Source of the DNA: an uncultured Clostridia bacterium
Lineage (GTDB): Bacteria; Bacillota; Clostridia; Christensenellales; Aristaeellaceae
Reading direction: 5' to 3'
Assembly: GCA_934631025.1 (NCBI GenBank)
Contig: CAKTXR010000029.1
Coordinates: 1 to 30,566, forward strand
Length of the DNA: 30,566 nt
Under the pieces are notes generated by a model that made no database searches, was not told the DNA's origin, and saw only the letters and a list, made by a program, of their open reading frames with translations. Position numbers and translations under genes: made by a program. Shown piece by piece: positions 23,074-30,566 of the stretch (positions are counted from its first letter, which is position 1; each line of letters opens with the position of its first letter).

Positions 23074-24585
23074 ATGAAGAACGACGTTACCGTGCTCTTC
23101 GCGCAGTCGCGCGGCACGATCAATCCGAACATATACGGCCATTTCACCGAGCATATCGGCGGCGTGTTTTACGACGGGCTGTGGGTGGGCGAGGACAGCC
23201 CGATCGAAAACGTGCGCGGCTTCAGAAAGGCGCTCGTGGACAGCTTTAAGAAGATCAATCCCAGCATCGTGCGCTGGCCGGGCGGCTGCTTCGCCGAGAC
23301 TTACGACTGGCGCGACGGCGTCGGCCCGCGCGAAAAGCGGCCGCGGCGCATCAACTGGTGGTATAACTGGGACAAGCGCGTGGAGAGCAATCAGGTGGGC
23401 ACGCACGAGTTCATGGATTTCTGCGAGCAGGTGGGTGCTCAGCCCTATGTTGCGGCCAACATGACCACGCTGCCCGCGCTGCACATCCGCAACTGGATCG
23501 AATATTGCAACGCGCCCGCGCACGCTTCCACGCTGGCCGACGAGCGCACCGAAAACGGCCATGAAGCGCCGTTCAACGTGCGCTATTGGGGCATCGGCAA
23601 CGAAAACTGGGGCGGCGGCGGCCGGATGAGCCCAGAAATGTGCGCGCGCGAGTATATGCGCTTTGAGATGGTCTGCTCCAGCCTGCCCGGCGAAAAGACC
23701 ACCGTGGCCTGCGGCGCGAACGGACACGACGTGACCTGGACGCGCGAGCTGATGCAGACCATGCACGAGCGCGGCGCAAAGCCCGGCGCGCTCAGCGTAC
23801 ACTACTACTGCGGCACCGCCGGCACGCCGCAGGAGTTCACCGATGAGGAATGGTATCAGCTGCTGCATCAGGCGAACTATATGCAGAACATCGTGGACGA
23901 CAACCGCGCCGCCATGGACGAGTTCGATCCCGAGCGCGAGGTCATGATGTACGTCGACGAATGGGGCTGCTGGCACAAGGACGGCAGCGGCCCCAGCAAG
24001 GGCTATAACCTCTTCGAGCAGCAGAGCAACATGCGCGATGCGGTTGTGACCGCGCTGACGCTGAACATATTCAACGACCGCTGCGACGTCGTGGGCATGG
24101 CCAATGTGGCGCAGCTGTGCAACAACCTGCACGCGCTCTATCTGGCTTCAGGCGAGCATTTCGTCGAAACGCCGACCTATCACGTCTTTGACCTGTACAA
24201 GACGCATCAGGGCGCGCGCCAGCTGGGCGTGATGAACGAGTGCGGCACGTTTGCGCCGCCGGAGGATAAGCATCGCGCCTATAAGCCGCTCGACCGCGTG
24301 TCGGTCTCGGCCTCTCAGGCGGCAGATGGTACAGTGACCGTTACGCTGGCCAACGCCGATCTGCACGAGCCTGTGCGCGTGAATCTGCGCGGCGCGGGCG
24401 GCAGCCTGACGGGACGCGCCGTCGTGCGTACGCTCTCCAGCGAGGACGCGCACACCTGCAACACGTTCGAAAACCCCGACGCGGTAAAGCCGGCCGAGCG
24501 CACGATCGACTTTGCCGACGGCGACGCGCTCACGCTGCCCGCGGCCAGCGTGACCAGCGTTGTGATCACGCCCATCACGCGGTAA
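23074..24585 (+). CDS. abfA: Alpha-L-arabinofuranosidase, GH51
   Basis: A retaining glycosidase that removes arabinofuranose from arabinan and arabinoxylan oligosaccharides. The 503 residues match the usual bacterial GH51 length and there is no signal peptide, so it works in the cytoplasm on imported oligosaccharides. Family marks include NIYGHFTEHIGGVFYDGLWV, VRWPGGCFAETYDWRDGVGP, and the acid/base in YWGIGNENWGGGG (E177). The nucleophile is in MYVDEWGCWHK (E296). Both residues fall where the characterised Geobacillus enzyme has them (175 and 294). The barrel is followed by the C-terminal beta domain (VSASQAADGTVTVTLANADL to the end). GGGGAGG precedes the ATG. No sugar transporter gene adjoins it. 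Confidence 0.96.
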   Translation: MKNDVTVLFAQSRGTINPNIYGHFTEHIGGVFYDGLWVGEDSPIENVRGFRKALVDSFKKINPSIVRWPGGCFAETYDWRDGVGPREKRPRRINWWYNWDKRVESNQVGTHEFMDFCEQVGAQPYVAANMTTLPALHIRNWIEYCNAPAHASTLADERTENGHEAPFNVRYWGIGNENWGGGGRMSPEMCAREYMRFEMVCSSLPGEKTTVACGANGHDVTWTRELMQTMHERGAKPGALSVHYYCGTAGTPQEFTDEEWYQLLHQANYMQNIVDDNRAAMDEFDPEREVMMYVDEWGCWHKDGSGPSKGYNLFEQQSNMRDAVVTALTLNIFNDRCDVVGMANVAQLCNNLHALYLASGEHFVETPTYHVFDLYKTHQGARQLGVMNECGTFAPPEDKHRAYKPLDRVSVSASQAADGTVTVTLANADLHEPVRVNLRGAGGSLTGRAVVRTLSSEDAHTCNTFENPDAVKPAERTIDFADGDALTLPAASVTSVVITPITR

Positions 24586-24597
24586 AATGACATGAAA

Positions 24598-24634
24598 AAC
24601 GCGGCGTTCACCGCATAAGAGTGAACGCCGCGTT
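24598..24634. terminator. Bidirectional terminator between abfA and the ybaK-like gene
   Basis: A perfect 14-bp stem (AACGCGGCGTTCAC at 24598-24611 with its complement at 24621-24634) encloses a 9-nt loop. It is flanked by AAAA-rich sequence on the left and CTTTAT on the right, and lies between two convergent genes, so it can serve both strands. Confidence 0.88.
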
Positions 24635-24636
24635 CT

Positions 24637-25125
24637 TTATAGTCGCGTCGTTTCGACGGAATGTCCCTGCTCGCGCAGGAGCGCGATGAGATCGGCGGTT
24701 TTCAGCCAGACGGTCGCCGCGTTGTCGTTGGGATGCACGGCGATCAGGCCGTCGCCCTCCAGCAGCGCTTCGTCGATGAAGAGCGTGACGCGGCGCGTTT
24801 CGTCGTTCAGCAGCCCCAGCGGTGTGACCGAGCCGGGGAACAGCGCGAGGAACGCCGCCAGCTCATCGTCGGAAGCAAAGCTCAGCGGCCGCGTGCCGTG
24901 CGCATGGCGGAACGCTTTCAGATCGACGCGCTTTTCGCCCCTGACGGTGATGAGATAGTAGTTTCGCCTTTTGTCGTCCCGCACAAAGAGGTTCTTTGCG
25001 TCGGCCTCGGGGTGCGGAAGCGCGATTTCGGCCAGATCGGCCATATTGTAGACGGCCCTGTGCTCGGCCAGCTCAAACGGTATTCCGCGCGATTTCAGCA
25101 GCGCGAGGACGGCGTTTCTGTTCAT
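24637..25125 (-). CDS. YbaK/ProX-type prolyl-tRNA deacylase
   Basis: A free-standing aminoacyl-tRNA editing protein of 162 residues, related to the insertion domain of prolyl-tRNA synthetase. Such proteins hydrolyse mischarged Ala-tRNA(Pro) or Cys-tRNA(Pro). Recognisable are KNLFVRDDKRRNYYLITVRG, the VDLKAF segment with its conserved lysine, LSFASDDELAAFL, the loop PGSVTPLGLLND, and HPNDNAATVWL. This pattern fits the PrdX/ProXp-ala group best. AAGGAAG precedes the ATG. It has its own promoter and is convergent with abfA, so it appears to be a single-gene unit. Confidence 0.92.
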   Translation of the reverse strand: MNRNAVLALLKSRGIPFELAEHRAVYNMADLAEIALPHPEADAKNLFVRDDKRRNYYLITVRGEKRVDLKAFRHAHGTRPLSFASDDELAAFLALFPGSVTPLGLLNDETRRVTLFIDEALLEGDGLIAVHPNDNAATVWLKTADLIALLREQGHSVETTRL

Positions 25126-25152
25126 GCGTGTTCTTCCTTTCCTAGTGAGAAG

Positions 25153-25181
25153 AGTATAGCATAGAGCCTGAGCGCTGTCCA
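25153..25181 (-). promoter_or_regulatory. Promoter of the ybaK-like gene
   Basis: On the minus strand, -35 TGGACA (25176-25181) and -10 TATACT (25153-25158) are 17 bp apart, 28 bp upstream of the start codon. Confidence 0.75.
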
Positions 25182-25198
25182 GAGTGAAAAAACACCCC

Positions 25199-25228
25199 TT
25201 GGCGGCGCGCGCAATCCTGTGTTATAAT
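25199..25228 (+). promoter_or_regulatory. Promoter of the Bce-type two-component genes
   Basis: Consensus -10 TATAAT (25223-25228) lies with TTGGCG (25199-25204) 18 bp upstream. GGGGAGGGAG and the GTG start of the response regulator follow directly. Confidence 0.7.
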
Positions 25229-25248
25229 GCCGAGGGGAGGGAGATAAC

Positions 25249-25920
25249 GTGTATAAGCTCTTGATTGTCGAAGATGACGCGGGCATTGCCGCTGCGATTA
25301 AGGCGCAGGCCGAGGCGTGGGCGATGTCCTGCCGCGTGATTGAGGATTTTCGCAGCGTCATGCAGGAATTTGCCGCCTTTCAGCCGCATCTGGTGCTGAT
25401 GGACATTTCACTGCCTTTTTTTAACGGTTATCACTGGTGCGCGGAGATTCGGCGGGTGTCGAGGGCGCCGATCATATTCATTTCCTCCGCGTCGGACAAT
25501 ATGAACATCGTCATGGCGATGAACATGGGCGGCGACGATTTTATCGCCAAGCCGTTCGACATGGCCGTGCTGATGGCCAAGGTGCAGGCGCTGCTCAGGC
25601 GCTCGTATGATTTCGCCGCGTCCGCGCCGCTGATCGAGCACAAGGGCGCGATCCTCAATCTGGGCGACGGCACGCTGACCTATCAGGGCGCGGCTATCCC
25701 GCTGAGCAAGAACGAATACCGGATCCTGCTCTCCCTGATGGAGAACAAGGGGCGCGTCGTGAGCCGCGAAAAGCTGATGGAGCGCCTGTGGGAAACCGAT
25801 TCGTTCATCGACGAAAACACGCTGACCGTGAACGTGGGCAGGCTCAGGCGCAAGCTGGAGGCGGCGGGCCTGAAGGACTTTATCGCGACGAAAATCGGCG
25901 TGGGCTATATCGTGGAGTAG
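25249..25920 (+). CDS. OmpR-family response regulator, BceR-like
   Basis: A 223-residue DNA-binding regulator. The receiver domain has the acidic pocket LLIVEDDAG (D9, D10), the phosphoacceptor D52 in LVLMDISLPFFNG, and K101 in FIAKPFD. The C-terminal winged helix (about 130-223) contains LSKNEYRILLSLMENKGRVV, DSFIDENTLTVNVGRLRRKL and the final KIGVGYIVE. The start is a GTG with a strong GGGGAGGGAG. It lies 6 nt before the sensor kinase gene. Together with the ABC transporter downstream this is a Bce-type module. The expected output is the transporter promoter in the 131-bp gap after the kinase gene. Confidence 0.95.
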   Translation: MYKLLIVEDDAGIAAAIKAQAEAWAMSCRVIEDFRSVMQEFAAFQPHLVLMDISLPFFNGYHWCAEIRRVSRAPIIFISSASDNMNIVMAMNMGGDDFIAKPFDMAVLMAKVQALLRRSYDFAASAPLIEHKGAILNLGDGTLTYQGAAIPLSKNEYRILLSLMENKGRVVSREKLMERLWETDSFIDENTLTVNVGRLRRKLEAAGLKDFIATKIGVGYIVE

Positions 25921-25926
25921 GAGAAT

Positions 25927-26916
25927 ATGAAGCTGTTTCTTGCTTATCTGAAGAGCCGGCGGCGCGTCATGGCGGCGCTGCTCGTGGCGGCGGCTGTGTT
26001 CGCCGCAGCGTTTTATCTGTATCATCTGCCGCTGGAGGCCGTGGCCTATCCGGTGCTGCTGTGCGCGTTTTTCGGCGCGATTGCGCTCTGCATGGATTTT
26101 AGGCGCGTGCGGGCGCGGCACATCCGGCTGCTGGACGCGATTCGGCAGGCCGGCACGCTCGAGACCGAGCTGCCCGAGCCGGATTCGATCGAGGAGACGG
26201 ACGATTGCGCGCTCGTGGACGCGCTGCGCCGCGCCATGACCGATTCAGCCGATCAGGCTGCCGCGCGCTATCGCGACACAATCGACTATTACACCGTCTG
26301 GGCGCATCAGATCAAAACGCCCATATCGTCCATGCGGCTGACGCTGCGGGGCGAGGACTCGGAGGTCTCCCGCGCGCTGATCGGTGATCTGATGCGCATT
26401 GAGCAGTATGTCGACATGGTGCTGGCCTATCTGCGGCTCGATTCCGAATCGAGCGACTATGTGTTCCGCAGCTGTGAACTGGACGAAATCGCGCGCCGCG
26501 CCGTGCGTCGGTTTTCCACCGAGTTCATCGCGCGGAAGATCCGGCTGGAGTATACGCCGCTTGACACGCGCGTGGTGACCGATGAAAAGTGGCTGGGCTT
26601 CGTCGTGGAGCAGGTGCTCTCCAACGCGCTCAAGTATACGCGCGAGGGCAGCGTGCGGATCTATATGCGCGCGCCGTATGTGCTGTGCATCGAGGATACG
26701 GGCATCGGCATCGCCGCGTCCGATCTGCCGCGCGTGTTCGAGAAGGGCTACACCGGCTTTAATGGACGAGGCGGCGCGCGCGCCAGCGGCATCGGGCTGC
26801 ATCTCTGCCGCCGCGTGTGCGACAAGCTGGGCGCGGCCATCAGTGCGGAGTCGGAGGTCGGCCACGGCACGGCGATACTGATCGATCTGCATCGCCCCGA
26901 TGTGAAGGCGGAGTAG
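25927..26916 (+). CDS. Intramembrane-sensing histidine kinase, BceS-like
   Basis: A 329-residue sensor kinase with two close membrane helices (about 15-33 and 38-55) and almost no outer loop. This is the intramembrane-sensing layout that depends on a partner transporter to detect the antibiotic. The H-box is YYTVWAHQIKTPISSMRL (H127), with the W-HQIK-P pattern typical of BceS kinases. ATP-binding motifs follow: EQVLSNALKYT (N box), IEDTGIGI (G1), FEKGYTG (F box) and GIGLHLCRRV (G2). It should phosphorylate the adjacent response regulator. GGAG lies just before the ATG. Confidence 0.95.
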   Translation: MKLFLAYLKSRRRVMAALLVAAAVFAAAFYLYHLPLEAVAYPVLLCAFFGAIALCMDFRRVRARHIRLLDAIRQAGTLETELPEPDSIEETDDCALVDALRRAMTDSADQAAARYRDTIDYYTVWAHQIKTPISSMRLTLRGEDSEVSRALIGDLMRIEQYVDMVLAYLRLDSESSDYVFRSCELDEIARRAVRRFSTEFIARKIRLEYTPLDTRVVTDEKWLGFVVEQVLSNALKYTREGSVRIYMRAPYVLCIEDTGIGIAASDLPRVFEKGYTGFNGRGGARASGIGLHLCRRVCDKLGAAISAESEVGHGTAILIDLHRPDVKAE

Positions 26917-26921
26917 ATGTG

Positions 26922-26955
26922 ACAAAACTGTAAGACGCGCGGGGCGAAACGTAAG
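26922..26955 (+). promoter_or_regulatory. Candidate response-regulator binding site before the Bce transporter
   Basis: GACAAAACTGTAAGACG is followed by GAAACGTAAGGCG. The two GTAAG cores (26930-26934 and 26951-26955) are 21 bp apart, two helical turns, as expected for tandem binding of an OmpR-type dimer. A -10-like TAAAAT lies at 26988-26993 without a good -35, which fits an activated promoter. That this is the operator is inference. Confidence 0.45.
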
Positions 26956-27047
26956 GCGTTTGCATGGCGATGGGCGATCCGTTTTGCTAAAATGGTATAC
27001 GTCAAAGGGCGTTAGAACAAAGAACAAAATGGATCGGAGGATCGACA

Positions 27048-27812
27048 ATGAGCATATTGGAAGTAGAGGGTCTCAAAAAGGTTTATACGACCCGACTGGG
27101 CGGCAAGGGCGTGGAAGCGCTGCGCGATGTGAACTTCAGCGTTGAAAAGGGCGAGTACGTCGCCATCATGGGCGAGTCCGGCTCGGGCAAGACGACGCTG
27201 CTCAACATTCTGGCGGCGCTCGACAAGCCCACCGGCGGCCGCGTGATGCTGGACGGCAGGGACTTGAGTCAGATCGGCGAGGCGGCTGTGGCGGCGTTTC
27301 GGCGCGACAATCTGGGCTTTGTGTTCCAGGAATTCAATCTGCTGGATACGTTCACGCTGGAGGACAACATCTATCTGCCGCTGGTGCTCTCCGGCAAGCC
27401 CTACCGCGAGATGAAGGAGCGCCTGAACACCGTCGCGGCGCGGCTGGGCATCGCGGGGCTGCTGAAAAAGTACCCCTACGAGGTGTCCGGCGGCCAGAAG
27501 CAGCGGGCGGCCGTGGCGCGCGCCCTCATCACCAATCCCAAGCTGATATTGGCCGACGAGCCGACCGGCGCGCTCGATTCGCACTCGACCGACGAACTGC
27601 TGCGCCTGTTCGAGGAGATCAACCGGCAGGGGCAGACCATCCTCATGGTCACGCACTCGGTCAAGGCGGCCAGCTCGGCCAGCCGCGTGCTGTTCATCCG
27701 CGACGGCGAGGCGTATCATCAGATCTATCGCGGCGAGGACAGCAGCGAGCAGCTCTATCAGAAGATTTCCGACACGCTGACCATGCTGGCGACGGGCGGT
27801 GATCGGGCGTGA
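27048..27812 (+). CDS. Bce-type ABC transporter, ATP-binding protein
   Basis: The 254-residue ATPase of a peptide-antibiotic detoxification and sensing transporter. Motifs: Walker A GESGSGKTTLLN (42 on), Q-loop VFQEFNLLDTFTLEDNI, the signature VSGGQKQRAAVARAL, Walker B LILADEPTGALDS and the H-loop MVTHSVKAAS. The FQEFNLLDT stretch and the pairing with a 10-helix permease are typical of the BceA subgroup. GGAGG precedes the ATG. It overlaps the permease gene by 4 nt (GTGA). Confidence 0.95.
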   Translation: MSILEVEGLKKVYTTRLGGKGVEALRDVNFSVEKGEYVAIMGESGSGKTTLLNILAALDKPTGGRVMLDGRDLSQIGEAAVAAFRRDNLGFVFQEFNLLDTFTLEDNIYLPLVLSGKPYREMKERLNTVAARLGIAGLLKKYPYEVSGGQKQRAAVARALITNPKLILADEPTGALDSHSTDELLRLFEEINRQGQTILMVTHSVKAASSASRVLFIRDGEAYHQIYRGEDSSEQLYQKISDTLTMLATGGDRA

Positions 27813-29863
27813 AAATCGGATTTTATCCCAGGCTGGCCATCGACGGCCTGCGCAAGAACCGGCGCATGACGCTGCCCTATATCCTCACCTGCGTGGGCAT
27901 GGTCATGATGTTCTATATCGTCACATTCCTGCATTACAGCGACAGCATTACAACCATGCGCGGCGGCTCGACAATGCGGGCGTTCATGGGGCTGGGCAGC
28001 ATCGTCATCGGCGTGTTCGCCTGCCTGTTCCTGTTCTATACCAACGCGTTCCTCATGCGCCGCCGCCGCCGCGAGTTCGGCCTGTACAACGTGCTGGGCA
28101 TGGGCAAGCGCAACATCGCGCTGATACTGCTCTGGGAGACGCTGTTCGTCGCGCTGATCGCGCTCTCGGGCGGCCTGACTGCCGGCATTGTGTTTTCCAA
28201 GCTGGCCGAGCTGGGCATGGTCAACATCATGCGCCTCAATGTGGACTACAAGCTGACCGTCAGCTGGGACAGCGTGCGCGCAACGCTCATCACATTCGGC
28301 GCGATATTTTTGCTGCTGCTGCTCAACAGCGTGCGGCAGGTGCGCTTTTCCGGCGCGCTGGAGCTGATGAAGAGCGAAAACGTCGGAGAAAAGCCGCCGC
28401 GCGCCAACTGGGCGCTGGGTCTCTTGGGCGTGATCGTGCTGGGCGCGGCCTACTGGCTGGCCATATCGGTCAAGGAGCCGATTTCGGCGATGTCGTGGTT
28501 CTTCACGGCGGTGATCATGGTCGTTGTCGCGACATATCTCATCATGATTTCCGGCTCGGTGCTGCTCTGCCGCGTATTGCAGAAGAACAGGCGCTGGTAT
28601 TACACGCCCGCGCACTTCGTCTCCACGTCGTCCATGGCCTACAGAATGAAGCGCAACGGCGCGGGTCTGGCCTCCATCTGCATACTGGCCACGATGGTGC
28701 TGGTCATGATTTCCTCCACGAGCAGCCTGTTTTTTGGCTCGGAGGAGGCGCTTTCCAGCCGCTATGCGCGCTGCATGAATGTGGATATACGCGTGGATGA
28801 ACTTGCCGAGTGCACTGAGGAGAAAGCCGCCCAACTGCGCGATGTGGTGCGCAGGGCGGAAAAGGCGCTGAACATCGAGGAGAGCAACGTGCTGGAGTAC
28901 CGCTGCGCGATAACAAGCGGCCTTATGAAGGACGGCGTGCTGAATCCCGACGCAGACAGGCTGGGGGATGGGCTTTCCTATGAAAATCTGTGCGACGTGC
29001 TGTTCATGCCGCTCGACGATTACAACCGCCTGAACGGCACGGACGTGACGCTCGCAGAGGACGAGATTCTGGCGACGTATCGGAGAAGAGCCTATCCCGA
29101 GGCGACGTTCACCGTGGAGAAGATGGGAAAGACGTTCCGGGTGCTCGATGGAAACGCCGTCTTTCCGGAAAACGGAATGGCCGCCGCCGCCATTTACGAA
29201 ACGCTGCTGGTTGTGCTGCCTGATTTTGAAAATGACCTGAAGGCGTTTGACGCGCAGCGGACGGAAGCGGGCAACCGCATGCTTTCTCTGCGCTGGCTGT
29301 ACGCTTTTGATATGCCCAGGCTGGATGAGGAAGAGCAGATAACGAGCTGGGAAGATTTCTTCGGCGCCATGGACGCGGCGGGGCTTTACGACGTGCAGAG
29401 CAAAGATGGGCTGCTGGTGTCGATCGAATCGCGCGCGTGGAACCGCGGAGACTTTTACAGCACATACGGCGGGCTGTTCTATCTGGGCGTTGTGCTGAGC
29501 ATTGTGTTCGTGTTCGGCGCGGTTCTGATCATCTACTACAAGCAGATCTCCGAGGGCTATGAGGATCAGGCGCGCTTTGACATCATGCGCAAGGTCGGCA
29601 TGACGAAGAAGGAAATTCGCCGCAGCATCAATTCCCAGCTGCTGACGGTATTCTTCCTGCCGCTGGCGCTGGCCGGGCTGCACATGGCCTTCGCCTTCCC
29701 GATGATCCGGCGGCTGCTCATGCTCTTCAACCTGAACAACATCGGCCTGTTTGCCGTTGTGACGCTGATCAGCTACGCCGTGTTTGCGCTGTTCTACGCG
29801 CTGGTATACCGCATCACATCCAATGCGTACTACAACATCGTCAGCGAGGCTCGGCCGGAATAA
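27809..29863 (+). CDS. Bce-type ABC transporter permease with large extracellular domain
   Basis: A 684-residue permease of the FtsX/MacB superfamily with the BceB architecture of ten predicted membrane helices. One segment, about residues 325-545, lies outside and reads as a soluble domain. The N-terminus (YPRLAIDGLRKNRRMTLPYI) and the first FtsX unit (RRRREFGLYNVLGMGKRNI) are diagnostic, as is the second unit (DIMRKVGMTKKEIRRSINSQ). The GTG start overlaps the ATPase stop. BceB proteins free lipid II-cycle targets from bacitracin or other peptides and report flux to the kinase. The outer domain determines specificity, which cannot be predicted here. Codon choice in the outer-domain part looks less GC-biased than in the rest of the gene. 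Confidence 0.94.
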   Translation: MKIGFYPRLAIDGLRKNRRMTLPYILTCVGMVMMFYIVTFLHYSDSITTMRGGSTMRAFMGLGSIVIGVFACLFLFYTNAFLMRRRRREFGLYNVLGMGKRNIALILLWETLFVALIALSGGLTAGIVFSKLAELGMVNIMRLNVDYKLTVSWDSVRATLITFGAIFLLLLLNSVRQVRFSGALELMKSENVGEKPPRANWALGLLGVIVLGAAYWLAISVKEPISAMSWFFTAVIMVVVATYLIMISGSVLLCRVLQKNRRWYYTPAHFVSTSSMAYRMKRNGAGLASICILATMVLVMISSTSSLFFGSEEALSSRYARCMNVDIRVDELAECTEEKAAQLRDVVRRAEKALNIEESNVLEYRCAITSGLMKDGVLNPDADRLGDGLSYENLCDVLFMPLDDYNRLNGTDVTLAEDEILATYRRRAYPEATFTVEKMGKTFRVLDGNAVFPENGMAAAAIYETLLVVLPDFENDLKAFDAQRTEAGNRMLSLRWLYAFDMPRLDEEEQITSWEDFFGAMDAAGLYDVQSKDGLLVSIESRAWNRGDFYSTYGGLFYLGVVLSIVFVFGAVLIIYYKQISEGYEDQARFDIMRKVGMTKKEIRRSINSQLLTVFFLPLALAGLHMAFAFPMIRRLLMLFNLNNIGLFAVVTLISYAVFALFYALVYRITSNAYYNIVSEARPE

Positions 29864-29882
29864 ATATCATATATGTACATCA

Positions 29883-29915
29883 CGCCGCCGCGTTCTGGGG
29901 TTCAACGCGGCGGCG
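29883..29915 (+). terminator. Stem-loop after the Bce permease gene
   Basis: A perfect 12-bp GC-rich stem (CGCCGCCGCGTT at 29883-29894 with its complement at 29904-29915) encloses a 9-nt loop, 19 nt after the stop codon. Only a weak T stretch (GTCTGTTTAG) follows, so termination may be imperfect. Confidence 0.7.
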
Positions 29916-30180
29916 CGGGTCTGTTTAGCGGGAGTATGGCTGGCGGTACATTTCTGTTGCGGCGTTTTGCGTTTGAATCACGCCTGTCTTTTTTCCTTTT
30001 CAGGAAAAAAGAGACGGCTTGCGATATGCTCCGTTTCTATTCCGCGCGGGTCGGGATCGCCTTGGTGCGTTCTCGAATGCCGTACGGTTATCTGACTTTG
30101 CGGGTTCACTTTGGGTTTATGCGTTTCTTTGCGGCGATCCCGACGGGGGTACGGAGTCGGCGGCGCGGCGAGGGTGTGCA
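29916..30180. other. Gene-free region with a T/A hairpin and a spaced inverted repeat
   Basis: No credible gene is seen. TCTTTTTTCC (29987-29996) and GGAAAAAAGA (30003-30012) form a perfect 10-bp hairpin. GTCGGGATCGCC (30050-30061) and its exact complement (30133-30144) form a 12-bp inverted repeat 71 bp apart. The small frames on both strands have no recognisable protein features. Confidence 0.5.
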
Positions 30181-30310
30181 TTTGCGTGAGCCTATTGGCC
30201 TTGTAATGTTTTCCGCAGGGAGAACGTTGGGGGCTGCGCGCCCCCAAACCTGCGCCAAAGAGCCATTGGCTCTCTGGACTCTCTTCATTGGGTTCGCGGC
30301 AGAGTACGTT
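30181..30310 (+). repeat. Dispersed structured element, first tandem head unit
   Basis: This 130-bp unit is directly followed by a second copy at 30311. Both start TTTGCGT and share the core AAAGAGCCATTGGCTCTCTG and then GACTCTCTTCATTG. Hairpins here are TTGGGGGC/GCCCCCAA (30237-30257, loop TGCGC), AGAGCC/GGCTCT around ATT, and GCAGAG/TTTTGC (30299-30315, paired through G-T wobbles). Stem sequences differ from those in the other copies while pairing is kept. Confidence 0.8.
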
Positions 30311-30566
30311 TTTGCGTAATCGCATTGGCTTTGCTATGCTTTCCGCGGGGAGGACGCTGGGGCTGCGCGCCCCAGACTGCGCCAAAGAGCCATTGGCTCT
30401 CTGGACTCTCTTCATTGAGTTCACAGTAAAGTACCTCTTTGCCAAACATCGCAATAATTGCTATCTTTGAATCAACGCATCCACGCCGTGCAGCACTCGG
30501 GTACACGGAAAGACCTGACCGGCTCCAATTTATGGCCGGTCAGGTCGGGCTGTATAAAGATGTTAT
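30311..30566 (+). repeat. Dispersed structured element, second head unit plus body, cut by the window edge
   Basis: Homologous over at least 237 bp (30330-30566) to the minus strand of the copy between polC and araC. Hairpins: CTGGGGC/GCCCCAG (30357-30375), AGAGCC/GGCTCT, GTAAAG/CTTTGC (30426-30442), and the 12-bp GACCTGACCGGC/GCCGGTCAGGTC around the loop TCCAATTTATG (30512-30546). After this stem comes the conserved GGGCTGTATA..GATGTTA. The tail seen in the other copies lies beyond the window. It is on the same strand as the Bce permease gene upstream. Confidence 0.8.

Noticed and set aside
27758..29683. 641-codon minus-strand frame opposite the Bce permease gene
   Set aside because: Antisense shadow with His- and Gln-rich composition and no ribosome site or domain.
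29978..30506. Minus-strand frames (158 and 73 residues) containing a shared EESPESQWLFGA stretch, with a relative at 22045-22317 on the plus strand
   Set aside because: The similarity is the dispersed repeat itself. The copies differ by indels that are not multiples of three, so the frame changes after the shared stretch, and the conserved feature is base pairing, not protein.
30311..30566. The tandem units as a CRISPR array or insertion sequence
   Set aside because: Only two 130-bp units without spacers, no cas genes, no transposase and no terminal inverted repeats with target duplications that I can see.

Overview
The window is a stretch of bacterial chromosome, GC-rich by eye, most likely from a Clostridia-type member of the Bacillota. 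The evidence is the PolC-type replicative polymerase, the gene order frr-uppS-cdsA-dxr-rseP-ispG-polC, a Bce-type peptide-antibiotic module and Bacillota-style ribosome binding sites. A GC-rich gut lineage such as Christensenellales would fit, but the sequence does not settle this. There are 21 complete protein genes, no rRNA or tRNA that I can see, and no phage, transposase or CRISPR.

Layout. (1) 62-2483, minus strand: a polar amino acid ABC importer (binding protein, permease, ATPase) behind a near-consensus promoter. (2) 2559-3731, minus strand: a Na+/Ca2+-exchanger-family cation antiporter. Its leader is a complete manganese (yybP-ykoY) riboswitch whose P1 strand is shared with a terminator hairpin. 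(3) 3794-8129, plus strand: three translationally overlapping genes, namely a GT-C-like membrane protein, a Nudix hydrolase, and a beta-mannosidase-like GH2 protein whose catalytic barrel is mostly missing. (4) 8599-10270: a Gfo/Idh/MocA oxidoreductase and a GNAT acetyltransferase. (5) 10267-21798: a core operon for ribosome recycling (frr), undecaprenyl and CDP-diacylglycerol lipid synthesis (uppS, cdsA), the MEP isoprenoid pathway (dxr, ispG), a site-2 protease (rseP), a YkuE-like phosphoesterase and polC. It also holds a 65-residue PASTA-like miniprotein. Most junctions overlap by 4 nt; the exception is a 629-nt dxr-rseP gap with degenerate repeats. (6) 22183-24585: a divergent AraC regulator and intracellular GH51 arabinofuranosidase. 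(7) 24637-25125: a YbaK/ProX-type aminoacyl-tRNA deacylase. (8) 25249-29863: a complete Bce-type module (response regulator, sensor kinase, ABC ATPase, FtsX-like permease).

The most unusual feature is a dispersed, hairpin-rich element of about 380 bp. One full copy fills the convergent polC/araC gap (21799-22182, minus). Two tandem heads and one body lie at the right edge (30181-30566, plus), and a tail fragment lies at the left edge (1-62). Its hairpins keep perfect pairing although their stem sequences differ: in the main 12-bp stem four base pairs change on both arms while the 11-nt loop is identical. That pattern points to selection on a folded RNA or DNA. I do not recognise it as a named family.
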